A stretch of 40,784 nucleotides of DNA from a virus. Under the pieces are notes generated by a model, which worked only from the letters and a program-made list of their open reading frames with translations, did not search any database and had not been told where the DNA came from. The position numbers and the translations under genes were made by a program. Numbering within the stretch: the first letter of the stretch is position 1; the number at the start of each line of letters is the position of its first letter. Of this stretch, positions 14,067 to 22,199 are shown piece by piece. The DNA lies in the IMG/VR virus record IMGVR_UViG_3300009146_000023, positions 1 to 40,784 of that record; one strand, 5' to 3'.

Positions 14067-16679
14067 ATGGGCGGGATGGGGTCGGGGACACGGAAGCGGG
14101 GAACGTTACCGGGGGGCGGGACGTGGACGAGCACGCCGCCGAGTGGGCCGCCGAGTGGGACGGTGCCGTGTCACGGGGTCGCGGTCAAAGACAAGGCGGG
14201 CGTCGAGCAGATTTTGTATCAGCCCACGGCCAAGCAGCTCCAATTTCATTTGTGCCCGGCGCGCAACATTCTCTACGGCGGCGCGGTATCGGGCGGGAAA
14301 GCGGTTCGGCTGAGCACGCCGATACCGACGCCCACGGGCTATCGGACGATGGGCGAGTTGGCCGTGGGCGATACCGTCTTCGATGAACGGGGCCAACCCT
14401 GCACGGTGACCTGGAAGTCGGATCCGCATGTGGACCCATCGGGCACCTACCGGGTGACCTTTGATGACGAGTCCGTCATTGTGGCGGGTGGTGCGCACGA
14501 GTGGCACACCTGGACGTATGTCGAACGCGAGGCCCGGCGGAAACGCAGTGCGGAGGCCCGCGCGGAGCGCCGGACGTCTCGCGCGTCCCGCAGCTTGGGG
14601 AAACGGCCGGATGTGGCCGCACGGAATCGAGCCACGGCGGTCGGGTATGCCGCGGCGCCGGTGACGGGCACGATTCGGACAACGGCGGAGATTGCCGACA
14701 CGGTGTACATCACGCGCCCGGGGACGCACCATCGGACCACGAATCACGCGATTCCGCTGGCCGGCGCGTGGCAGTGTCCCGAGGCGGTGTTACCGCTCGA
14801 CCCCTATTGCTTGGGCGTGTGGTTAGGCGATGGGAGCGCCGGGGCCCGGCATATTACGACCGACGACCCGGAAGTGCTGGCCCCGTTTGAACGGGCGGGC
14901 TTCACCTGTGTGTTTCTCGGCCGCTACCGCTGGTCGATTCATGGGTTGACCCAACCCCTTCAGGCGGCGGGCGTCTGGAAAGACAAGCATGTGCCGACGG
15001 CCTATCTCTGGGCGTCGGCGGACCAACGATTGGCGCTCCTGCAAGGGTTGATGGATAGCGATGGCTGGTGTGACCCAGACGGGGGCTGTTCCTTTGGGAG
15101 TATGAATCGGGGCCTCGCCGAGGCCGTGCGCCACCTCGCGACGAGTCTCGGGTTGAAGCCGCATACGACTGCGCGACGGGCCCGTCTGAACGGCCGGGAC
15201 TATGGCGTGTTCTATCTGGTGTCGTGGACAGGACGGGTGCCGGTGTTTCGGCTCACCCGGAAAGCGGCCCGACTCCCCACGCACGCCACGCCGCGGCCCC
15301 AGCAGCGGTACATCACGGTGTGCGAGCGGATTTCCGATGAACCGCTCCAGTGCATCGAAGTCGATAGCCCCTCGCATGAGTACCTGGTGGGTGACGCGGG
15401 GATTCCCACCCATAACTCGCATGGACTCCGCTGGGATGCGCACATGGCGTGTCTGTCGGTGCCGGGGATTCGCGTCCTCATTCTTCGCCGCACGTTTCCC
15501 GAACTGCAAGACACGCATTTGGACCGGGTGGGCGTGGAAGCGTCGAAAATGGGCGCGGAGTACCTCAAGAGCGAGTATCGCGTCCGGTTTCCCAATGGGT
15601 CCGTGGAGCAGTACGGGCATTGTGGGGACGACACGGCGGTCTCGCGCTACCTCTCCACCGAGTACGAGCGGATTTACTTTGATGAACTCGTCACGTTTAC
15701 CTTTCGGCAGTTTGTGATGATTGGCTCTCGAGCGCGGAGCACGAAGCCCGGCTATATCCCCCGCGTCTTGGCGGCCACGAATCCGGGTGGCCCCCATGCC
15801 TCATGGGTCCGCGAGTGGTTCATCAATAAAAGCGTGGATGTGCGGGAGTATCCGACGTATCGGCCCGAGGATTACGCCTACATTCCGGCGACTCTCGATG
15901 ACAACCCGTACATTGATGCGGCGGTCTACGAGCATCGGTTGCAGATGCTCCCGCCGGCGTTACGGGAGGCGTATCGGTATGGCTCCTGGGACATTTTCGA
16001 GGGGCAGTACTTTAAGGAGTGGAAGGCCCGGGACCATGTACGGACGCTCGAGGAGATTCCCCGGGAGGCGACCCGGTTCCGGGCGCTGGACTGGGGGTAT
16101 CTGCGGCCGGGCGTCTGCTTGTGGTTTGTGATGCTGCCCGATGGCCACCTCTACATAGAGGAGGAGTACGTCTTCAGCGAGACCATTGCGTCGGAGGTGG
16201 CGCGGGAGATACGGCGCCGGAGCGCGGGGCTAAAGCTGGGCTATACGGTAGCCGACCCGGCGATGTGGATTCGGGAAGGCAGTTCCGGGGAAAGCATTGC
16301 CGAGACGTTCGCGCGGAGCGGCGTCCCGTTGCTCAAGGCGGATAACGCCCGGGTGGTCGGGTGGCAGCGATTGCGGCATTGGCTGGCGCCGGCCCCGGAT
16401 GGGACGCCCTGGCTGACGGTCTCGCCGCGTTGCGCCTATCTCATTCGGACGTTGCCCTCCTTATTAATGGACGCGCATAATCCCGAAGATTGCGATTCCG
16501 ATTCCGAGGATCACGCGGCGGATGCCTGTCGCTACGGGGTGCAGTCGAGGCCGCATCCGGCGGGCGCGGCGAGCCGACCCAAGGTGAAACCCGGGACGGC
16601 GGGGGCGCTGCTCGAGGCGCTGCGCCGGCCGGGCAAGCCGAAGGTCGGGTCCACGAATGCGCGACGGGCGGTGGCCTGA
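14067..16679 (+). CDS. terL: Terminase large subunit interrupted by an intein
   Basis: An 870-residue precursor giving a 498-residue ATPase/nuclease after splicing. The N-extein (1-78) ends GGAVSGGK and the C-extein (451-870) begins SHGLRWDAH, so joining restores a Walker A motif GGAVSGGKS. Walker B is IYFDE at 536-540. The C-terminal RNase H-like nuclease shows Asp in RALDWGYL (675), VADPAMW (730) and DHAADACRY (819). The protein packages DNA into the procapsid and cuts it, docking on the portal encoded just downstream. Residues 79-450 are the intein. Without splicing, the ATPase site would be split, so packaging depends on splicing. Confidence 0.93.
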   Translation: MGGMGSGTRKRGTLPGGGTWTSTPPSGPPSGTVPCHGVAVKDKAGVEQILYQPTAKQLQFHLCPARNILYGGAVSGGKAVRLSTPIPTPTGYRTMGELAVGDTVFDERGQPCTVTWKSDPHVDPSGTYRVTFDDESVIVAGGAHEWHTWTYVEREARRKRSAEARAERRTSRASRSLGKRPDVAARNRATAVGYAAAPVTGTIRTTAEIADTVYITRPGTHHRTTNHAIPLAGAWQCPEAVLPLDPYCLGVWLGDGSAGARHITTDDPEVLAPFERAGFTCVFLGRYRWSIHGLTQPLQAAGVWKDKHVPTAYLWASADQRLALLQGLMDSDGWCDPDGGCSFGSMNRGLAEAVRHLATSLGLKPHTTARRARLNGRDYGVFYLVSWTGRVPVFRLTRKAARLPTHATPRPQQRYITVCERISDEPLQCIEVDSPSHEYLVGDAGIPTHNSHGLRWDAHMACLSVPGIRVLILRRTFPELQDTHLDRVGVEASKMGAEYLKSEYRVRFPNGSVEQYGHCGDDTAVSRYLSTEYERIYFDELVTFTFRQFVMIGSRARSTKPGYIPRVLAATNPGGPHASWVREWFINKSVDVREYPTYRPEDYAYIPATLDDNPYIDAAVYEHRLQMLPPALREAYRYGSWDIFEGQYFKEWKARDHVRTLEEIPREATRFRALDWGYLRPGVCLWFVMLPDGHLYIEEEYVFSETIASEVAREIRRRSAGLKLGYTVADPAMWIREGSSGESIAETFARSGVPLLKADNARVVGWQRLRHWLAPAPDGTPWLTVSPRCAYLIRTLPSLLMDAHNPEDCDSDSEDHAADACRYGVQSRPHPAGAASRPKVKPGTAGALLEALRRPGKPKVGSTNARRAVA
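14301..15416 (+). mobile_element. Class 3 (WCT) intein with LAGLIDADG endonuclease in TerL
   Basis: A 372-residue element. It starts with Ala, not Cys or Ser (AVRLSTPIPTPTGY, block A), has block B GGAHEW with His 66 and Trp 68 (intein numbering), block F CIEVDSPSHEYLV with Cys 351, and block G IPTHN with Thr 370, His 371 and Asn 372, followed by Ser+1. The Trp-Cys-Thr triplet with a non-nucleophilic first residue is the diagnostic of class 3 inteins, in which the block F cysteine makes the first attack. Between the splicing halves lie two LAGLIDADG-type motifs (CLGVWLGDG and LLQGLMDSDG), so the element can probably home. Confidence 0.9.
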
Positions 16680-17026
16680 TGGGGCCGTTCCGTTACGGGC
16701 GCTGGGTCATCACGTTTCGGAACGTGCCGCCGGCCAATCGCTTGTCTTGGCCGCGGTGGTGGATTGCGATGACGCCCGAGGCGTCCCACCTCTGGGCTAG
16801 TTCCACGTTTGGCTCCTGCCGGCGGTATGCCGAACTGGAACCGCTGGATGACGCCCTCGCGCCCGGCTGGCCGACCTTGCCGTGGACGGAGGCGCAGGCC
16901 CGGGCGGTGACGCTCGCGGCGCTGACGGCGTTGATTGAGGCGTTGCAATCCGAGTCGATTACGGCGAATAGCGACGAGCCCCCACAACTTGAGGCGTGGG
17001 TGGATGAAGTCACCGAAGGAACCTAA
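16679..17026 (+). CDS. Hypothetical protein between terminase and portal
   Basis: A 115-residue protein, Trp-rich in the N-terminal half (YGRWVITFRN, PRWWIAMTPE), with a C-terminal helix (VTLAALTALIEALQSE) and acidic tail. It is coupled by TGATG to terL and by TAATG to the portal. Unrecognised; possibly a head-assembly accessory. Confidence 0.65.
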   Translation: MGPFRYGRWVITFRNVPPANRLSWPRWWIAMTPEASHLWASSTFGSCRRYAELEPLDDALAPGWPTLPWTEAQARAVTLAALTALIEALQSESITANSDEPPQLEAWVDEVTEGT

Positions 17027-19101
17027 TGGCTGTAGATATTCTCCCGTTGTCGTCCAGCGACCTCGCGCGGTGGCGGACCCGCATGGACCGCGCCCAGCGC
17101 GAATCGGATACCTACAAGAAAAGCTGGGAAAACAATCTGGACGCGTATCGCATGAAGGGGCTGCCGATTGCGCCCTTGGCCGATACCGCGCAGGTGCCCA
17201 AGGATTTCGCGAACGTCAATCAGAAGATTGCGCAGTTGTTCTTCGAGACGCCGGAGGTGCATATCACCCCCGATGCGCAACTCCTGGCCGGCAAGGAAGA
17301 CGCCGCGCTGATGTTCCAGTCCGTGCTCAACAAGAAGCTGGGGCCGAAGGGCGCCGATGTCAAACGCACGTTCGAGAAGATGCTGTTTGATGTCCTGTGC
17401 CCGGCGGGCATGGGCTGCTCCAAGATTGGGTACACGAACGTGGTGGCGGGGATGATTCCCGCGCCGATGGGCCCGCCGGCCCCCGTGATGGACCCGATGA
17501 CGGGGCAGCCGCAGGTGGACCCGCGGACGGGCCAGCCCGTGATGCAGCCGACGATGGTCGAGGTGCCCAACATCAAACGCGAAGAATGGTTCTGGACCCG
17601 CTTTTCCCCCTTGAAGCTGCTCGTGCCCCACGATTTTCGCGACAACGATTTCGACAAGGCGCCGTGGCTGGGGATGAAGGGCACCAAACCGCTCCGCGTG
17701 GCGAAGCGCGATTGGAACCTGCCCCCCGATTTCAAGAGCACGGTGGACATTGACAAGCATGTGCTCAACCCTGACCCCGAATCGCGTGGCGATGCGACGG
17801 AGGATCTGGTGGAGTACGTGGAGATTTGGTATCAGACCGCACTCTACGACGACGAGGTGCTGGATCCGCTCCGGTATCGGGTGCTCGTCCTGGTGGACGG
17901 GCTCGATGACGGGCCAGTGGAGCATCGCGATTCCCCGTATCAGAAGCTTGAGGAGGACGGCTTCGTGAATGAACGGGTCAGCATGATTGGCAATCCGATT
18001 CATATCCTCCAGATTCGGGATCTGGCGGATAGTGCCTATCAACCCTCCGACTGCCAGATCACGCGCACGCTCGTGCAGGAAGTAAACACGTTTCGGACGC
18101 AGCTCCTCCGGGTGCGCGATGCGAACCGGCCGCTGCGGATCTACGACGACCAGATGGACCCGGCCACGGTGGAGAAGATGGCGAACGGGGAGACGGGGAG
18201 TTACATCCCGGTCGCGAACTACGACCCCGCCCGGCCGCCCGTGATGGAAGTGACCAAGGCGACTCCGCTGCGCGAGAACTACACAAGCCAGCAGATTATC
18301 GAAGGGGACATCAACGAAGCGTGGGCGATGGGGCCGAGTCAACGGGGGATGCCGGAACAGAGCGATGCGACGGCGACCGAGATTCAGACGCGGACCAATA
18401 GCGCCTCGGTGCGGCTGGAGAAGGAACGCGCCGCGGTCATTGCCTGTTTCACGAAAGGCGTCGAGTCGAAGTTTGCGCCGCTCCTCGTCCAGTTCTTTGA
18501 CCCCACCGATGCGGTGGAGCTGTTGGGGCAGGACGGCACGCAACGCTGGATGCAGTGGGACAAGGATGCGATTTCCGTGCGGTGGGGCGTGACGGCGAAG
18601 CCCGATTCCGGCGTCTACCTCGATGCGGATACGGAGCGCCGGGTCGCAATGAACGGCTACAACTTCCTGCGGAAAGACCCGCGCGTGGAACCGGACGCGC
18701 TGTTGACCTGGACGATGCGGAAGATGGGGATGAACCCGCAGCAGATGTTGGCGCCGCCGGCGCCGCCCCCAGGCCCGCCGCCGCCCAATGTGAATGTGCG
18801 CGTGCTGATGGAGGATCTGATTGGCCCAGCGGCGCCCATCGCCCTCAAGATCCTGCAAAGCGCCGGATACGAACTCACGGATCAGGATTTGGCCGTCGTG
18901 CAGCAGTCGGCTGCCGCGCTCATGGCCCAGCAGGGGATTCTCTACCCGCCGCGTCCGCCCACGGCGCCGCCCCCAGGGCAACCGGGGCAGCCCCAGGCGC
19001 ACGGCGGGATGTCCGACCAGACCGACCTCTTGAATAAACATGCGGCGGAGGAAACCGGGGGGATGCCCGGGATGCCGGCGCAAGGACAGATGGTGCAGTG
19101 A
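17026..19101 (+). CDS. Portal protein
   Basis: A 691-residue protein in the portal position after terL. It has a long alpha/beta body (early WENNLDAYRMKG, then VNQKIAQLFFETP) and a helical stretch QGMPEQSDATATEIQT-like (RGMPEQSDATATEIQTRTN, about residues 443-461) followed by AAVIACFTKGVESKFAPL, typical of portals of short-tailed phages. The C-terminal 130 residues are proline/glutamine-rich, with APPAPPPGPPPP. It forms the dodecameric ring through which DNA enters. The TGA overlaps the next ATG. Confidence 0.85.
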   Translation: MAVDILPLSSSDLARWRTRMDRAQRESDTYKKSWENNLDAYRMKGLPIAPLADTAQVPKDFANVNQKIAQLFFETPEVHITPDAQLLAGKEDAALMFQSVLNKKLGPKGADVKRTFEKMLFDVLCPAGMGCSKIGYTNVVAGMIPAPMGPPAPVMDPMTGQPQVDPRTGQPVMQPTMVEVPNIKREEWFWTRFSPLKLLVPHDFRDNDFDKAPWLGMKGTKPLRVAKRDWNLPPDFKSTVDIDKHVLNPDPESRGDATEDLVEYVEIWYQTALYDDEVLDPLRYRVLVLVDGLDDGPVEHRDSPYQKLEEDGFVNERVSMIGNPIHILQIRDLADSAYQPSDCQITRTLVQEVNTFRTQLLRVRDANRPLRIYDDQMDPATVEKMANGETGSYIPVANYDPARPPVMEVTKATPLRENYTSQQIIEGDINEAWAMGPSQRGMPEQSDATATEIQTRTNSASVRLEKERAAVIACFTKGVESKFAPLLVQFFDPTDAVELLGQDGTQRWMQWDKDAISVRWGVTAKPDSGVYLDADTERRVAMNGYNFLRKDPRVEPDALLTWTMRKMGMNPQQMLAPPAPPPGPPPPNVNVRVLMEDLIGPAAPIALKILQSAGYELTDQDLAVVQQSAAALMAQQGILYPPRPPTAPPPGQPGQPQAHGGMSDQTDLLNKHAAEETGGMPGMPAQGQMVQ

Positions 19102-19280
19102 TGGAACGTCGAACCTTTCTGAGCGTGTTGGCCGCCGTGCCTATCGCGGCCTTAGCGGTGCAGAGGCGTATGGATGTGTTCGATGCGCCCGAGTTTGAGT
19201 GGAAATCTGACGGTGCCTGCTATTTTGCCGGGGCGGACGGGATTTATCTATTGGATGGTGAGGGATGTCGCAAAGTGTGA
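19101..19280 (+). CDS. Mini-protein with Tat-like signal peptide
   Basis: A 59-residue protein beginning MERRTFLSVLAAVPIAALAV: twin arginines followed by TFL and a hydrophobic core, closely resembling a twin-arginine export signal. The remaining 38 residues are a small acidic domain with two cysteines. If exported, it would be an envelope peptide; the signal could also act as a membrane anchor. Coupled to the portal stop by TGATG. Confidence 0.6.
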   Translation: MERRTFLSVLAAVPIAALAVQRRMDVFDAPEFEWKSDGACYFAGADGIYLLDGEGCRKV

Positions 19281-19534
19281 CGTGCGAAAAATGCGGTCAA
19301 ACGGTTGAAGTGGGCGATTGGCCCTACTGTCCCCACGCTCGTGGGTCCGCCACGGTCATCGGGGATGACATCCCGGGAGGGATGCTGATAACTAACCTTG
19401 GGCATGAGCCGGTGATGGTCTATTCTAAGTCGCAGATTTTGGCCGAAGCGTCCGCCCGCGGCCTGAAACCCTTTGTCCGTCATACGCCCGTGCCGGGGAC
19501 GGACAAGAGCCCTCACACGACACGCTGGATCTGA
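19265..19534 (+). CDS. Zinc-ribbon phage protein
   Basis: An 89-residue protein with CEKCG and CPH, forming a short zinc ribbon, followed by a conserved stretch (PGGMLITNLGHEPVMVYSK, then EASARGLKPFVRH) seen in many phage proteins encoded near the portal and capsid. Function unknown. It overlaps the previous gene by 16 bases and uses the local GGTGAGGG as ribosome site. Confidence 0.7.
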   Translation: MSQSVTCEKCGQTVEVGDWPYCPHARGSATVIGDDIPGGMLITNLGHEPVMVYSKSQILAEASARGLKPFVRHTPVPGTDKSPHTTRWI

Positions 19535-19536
19535 CG

Positions 19537-19707
19537 ATGAGACCTATCCTCTGTGACGCCTGCGGACGGTACACGGTAGGGGCGCTCATCTGTACCAAGT
19601 GTGGCGCGTGGATGCCCTTCCCACAAGAGCCAGTCAAACAAGTCACCTACGACATTGAGTGGGCCCACCGTCGTCTCCTTGATGCCGAACGGGACTCGAA
19701 GCCATGA
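19537..19707 (+). CDS. Small zinc-ribbon protein
   Basis: A 56-residue protein with a classical ribbon: CDACG then CTKCGAW, followed by a helix (IEWAHRRLLDAERD). Its TGA overlaps the next ATG. Second in a run of four short cysteine-rich genes. Confidence 0.6.
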   Translation: MRPILCDACGRYTVGALICTKCGAWMPFPQEPVKQVTYDIEWAHRRLLDAERDSKP

Positions 19708-19967
19708 GCTTGACCGAATTTCCCCCGCTCATCGGCCCCGATGGAGCCCTCCTCCTGAAGCCGACGCAGGTCTTGTCGCAGGAGGATGCCCATGTCTTGC
19801 GGGCCACAGAGCGGTTGCTGCGACGGCTCCGCCTCCGGTTCGCCATTCATTGCGACCGCTGCTATGAGCAGTGGAACTTTGCCGATGGGTGCAAGGGCGC
19901 CGACGAATCGAACGAGCGGACGTACGTGCTGGAGTGCCGGTGTACGCGGCGAGTGGCGCAGGGATGA
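19704..19967 (+). CDS. Small cysteine-rich protein
   Basis: An 87-residue protein: an N-terminal strand-like part, a basic helix (RATERLLRRLRLRFAIH) and a C-terminal zinc site made by CDRC, a later Cys and CRC. Coupled to both neighbours by ATGA overlaps. No family recognised. Confidence 0.6.
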   Translation: MSLTEFPPLIGPDGALLLKPTQVLSQEDAHVLRATERLLRRLRLRFAIHCDRCYEQWNFADGCKGADESNERTYVLECRCTRRVAQG

Positions 19968-20074
19968 AGGATTGTCCGCATACGGACCCGCGGACGCTCC
20001 CCAGTGGGCGCGTCATCTGTGCGAGTTGTGGCGCGATTTTAGTCCCGATGCCCGAACAGAGGATTCGACCATGA
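19964..20074 (+). CDS. 36-residue zinc-ribbon peptide
   Basis: A 36-residue peptide with C-P-H and CASCG ligands, start coupled to the previous TGA (ATGA). Its size is that of a bare zinc ribbon. It precedes a structured untranslated region and the intrinsic terminator. Confidence 0.5.
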   Translation: MKDCPHTDPRTLPSGRVICASCGAILVPMPEQRIRP

Positions 20075-20090
20075 GATAGCACGAGACTGA

Positions 20091-20154
20091 CGGTTTCCTA
20101 GCCTGCCGCTGATCCCGGCAGGCGAAAGGTTCGCAGACCCGCGGACGGGAAACT
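20091..20154 (+). ncRNA. Structured leader upstream of the capsid operon
   Basis: Three helices can be drawn: GGTTTCC (20092-20098) with GGGAAACT (20147-20154) as a closing stem, a perfect 8-bp hairpin GCCTGCCG/CGGCAGGC (20101-20123), and GGT/ACC (20128-20139). This three-way junction is followed 24 bases later by a strong terminator, an arrangement like an attenuator or riboswitch. No known aptamer was recognised. Confidence 0.45.
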
Positions 20155-20177
20155 GACAAGGGTCGCAGAAGTGTGAA

Positions 20178-20226
20178 GGTCATCTGCTCTAGGCGTGGGA
20201 TACGCGCCGGACAGATGGCCTTTTTT
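20178..20226 (+). terminator. Rho-independent terminator ahead of the scaffold gene
   Basis: The stem GGTCATCTG (20178-20186) with CAGATGGCC (20212-20220) has nine pairs including one G-T. A nested GGCG/CGCC occupies the loop. TTTTTT follows immediately. It ends the terminase-portal transcript or attenuates it into the capsid genes. Confidence 0.85.
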
Positions 20227-20279
20227 CTTTGTGCGCCCCCCTTTTCGCGGACGGGCCGCGACACCAACCCGGAGTGACC

Positions 20280-21197
20280 ATGACTGACGACCTGACGGAT
20301 ACCACGAGTGGCGACATCGGTTCAACGACATCCTTTGAAGATGCGTTGAATGCGGCGGCCCCGCCAGCCCCGCCCTCCTCTGACACGGCTCCCGCGGCGG
20401 CGGCGACACAGCCGGCCGATGTCCAGACGAGTGTTCCCAGTACCGAGCCGGGGCATCTGCCCTTCCCTCGACATAAGGAAATTCTGGAACACGCGCGCAC
20501 CGAGGCGCGCGAGGCCGCGATCCGTGAACAGCAAGAGGCATTCCGCCAGCAATACGGCTGGGTGCCTCATGCCGACGCGGATCCGCTGAACTGGCTGCAA
20601 CAGCAATTCGTCCCGCATCTGCTGAAGCATCCCCAGTACGCCCAGCAATACCGGACGTTCCTCGCGCAACAACTCGCCGGCTTGCGGCAATCCGCGCAGG
20701 CTGAGCAGGAACCGCAACCCGACCTCCAGGCGGAGAACGGGGCGCTCGTCTATTCGGCCCAGCAGCAACGCGCGTGGGCCGAGTGGAATACCCGGCAGAT
20801 CAAAGCCGAGTATGCGCGCGACATTGCGGACCTCAAGGCCGACAAGCAGGCCCGGGAGCAGTACGCCCAGCAACAGCAGGTGTACGCCCGGGTCGAGCAG
20901 GAAGCCTCTCGCATCCTCGGACGCCTCCAGACCTATCCCGGTTTCACGGAACACGAAGCCGAAATCACCGCGTTGTACGCCAGTGATCCGTCGTTGACGC
21001 CGGAGCAGGCGTACATCGAGGTGGTGATGCCGAAGTTTGCGCAGACCAGCGCCGGCCGAGTCCTGACCCAACTCACGGACAAAGCTCACGCGGGGACGGC
21101 GAATCCCAGCCGCGCGGGCAGCAGCACGCCGGGCGATTACAAAAAGATGGACCTCCCGGCGGTGTTCGCCGCATTAGCGCCACAACATGGGTTGTAG
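20280..21197 (+). CDS. Scaffolding-like protein
   Basis: A 305-residue protein with the properties of a capsid scaffold. It has an acidic/Ala/Pro-rich N-terminus, a long Gln/Ala/Glu-rich helical centre (about residues 85-220, EAREAAIREQQEAFRQQYG and ADKQAREQYAQQQQ), and a short C-terminal region with DYKKMDLPAVFAAL, the type of end that contacts the capsid protein. It lies between portal and capsid genes. GGAG precedes ATG 20280. Confidence 0.78.
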   Translation: MTDDLTDTTSGDIGSTTSFEDALNAAAPPAPPSSDTAPAAAATQPADVQTSVPSTEPGHLPFPRHKEILEHARTEAREAAIREQQEAFRQQYGWVPHADADPLNWLQQQFVPHLLKHPQYAQQYRTFLAQQLAGLRQSAQAEQEPQPDLQAENGALVYSAQQQRAWAEWNTRQIKAEYARDIADLKADKQAREQYAQQQQVYARVEQEASRILGRLQTYPGFTEHEAEITALYASDPSLTPEQAYIEVVMPKFAQTSAGRVLTQLTDKAHAGTANPSRAGSSTPGDYKKMDLPAVFAALAPQHGL

Positions 21198-21213
21198 GCG
21201 CGGAGTCTGACCT

Positions 21214-22188
21214 ATGGCTGATCCGAATCTCGGACAACTCGCCGCCTCCGTGTATGAGGCGCATTTCGGCACGAAGCCGGAAGACAACATCTTCAACAGT
21301 GAATGGCTCATCAACCGGCTCTCCAAGAACGCGAAGGAAGAAACGGACGGCGGCCGACTGATTGAAGACACGCTGGAGTATGCGGAGAACACGACGTTCC
21401 GCAGCTACGGCGAACTGGAAGAACTGGATACGACCCGCATCGACGTGTTCGACGCGGCGCAGTATCACTGGAAGATCATCGCCGGCACCGTCGTCTATTC
21501 CGACCTGGAGAAATTGCGGGCGGCGGCGGCCAACCGGAAGTTCGACGTGATTGCGGCCAAATTGGAGAACGGGAAGAACTCCCACATGGCCGTCATCAAC
21601 CGGCAGGCGCACAGCGACGGCACGGGGAACAGCGGCAAGAACATTGGGGGCACGACGCTCCTGATTTCGAGCACGCCAACCACGGGCACGGTGGGCACCA
21701 TCAGCCGCTCCGCGTTTTCCTTCTGGCGCAACCGGCAAGTCGTCGGGACCAAGAGCGCCAGCAACTTCGACAACCTCCGCTCCGCGATGACCACGCTCTA
21801 CAACCAGTGCAGCAGCGGCGCGTTTGCGGAGCATCCCACCTTCGGGTGGAGCAATCAGACCGTCTTCGAGGGGTACGAGGGACTCATGGCCCCGCTGGAG
21901 CGGTTCAGCAGCGACGACAAGAGCAAGAGCGCGGACCTGGGCTTCGAGAACTCCATCATTCAGTTCAAGGGCATGAAGCTCGCGTTTGATGAGGATGCCC
22001 CGGCCGGCGAGCTGCGGATGGCGAACAACAAGAACCTCAAGCTCCGGTATCTCAAGGGTGGCTGGAACAAGATGTATCCCGGCGTGGATCCGGCGAACCA
22101 GTTGTCCAACATCCACAAGCTCGCGTCATTCTGCAACCTGTCCACCAACAACTCCCGGCGCCTCGGCGTCGTGACTGCGATCACGTAG
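21214..22188 (+). CDS. Major capsid protein
   Basis: A 324-residue protein following the scaffold. The sequence has the features of an HK97-fold capsid protein: an N-terminal arm, RLIEDTLEYAENTTFRSYGE, DAAQYHWKIIAGTVVYSDLE (spine-helix-like), DNLRSAMTTLYNQC, and a C-terminal IQFKGMKLAFDEDAPAGELR segment followed by LKLRYLKGG. It should be the most abundant virion protein. The assignment rests on position, size and pattern. Confidence 0.85.
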   Translation: MADPNLGQLAASVYEAHFGTKPEDNIFNSEWLINRLSKNAKEETDGGRLIEDTLEYAENTTFRSYGELEELDTTRIDVFDAAQYHWKIIAGTVVYSDLEKLRAAAANRKFDVIAAKLENGKNSHMAVINRQAHSDGTGNSGKNIGGTTLLISSTPTTGTVGTISRSAFSFWRNRQVVGTKSASNFDNLRSAMTTLYNQCSSGAFAEHPTFGWSNQTVFEGYEGLMAPLERFSSDDKSKSADLGFENSIIQFKGMKLAFDEDAPAGELRMANNKNLKLRYLKGGWNKMYPGVDPANQLSNIHKLASFCNLSTNNSRRLGVVTAIT

Positions 22189-22199
22189 GAGACACCAAC

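Noticed and set aside
17023-19083. A 686-codon minus-strand frame opposite the portal gene
   Set aside because: It mirrors the portal codons in a GC-rich region, is arginine/histidine-rich without any domain, and has no ribosome site; the plus-strand portal is clearly real.
20091-20154. Assignment of the leader to c-di-GMP, SAM or hammerhead classes
   Set aside because: Individual short matches (GAAA, CGCAGA, CTGAT) occur but the required conserved cores are not present together.
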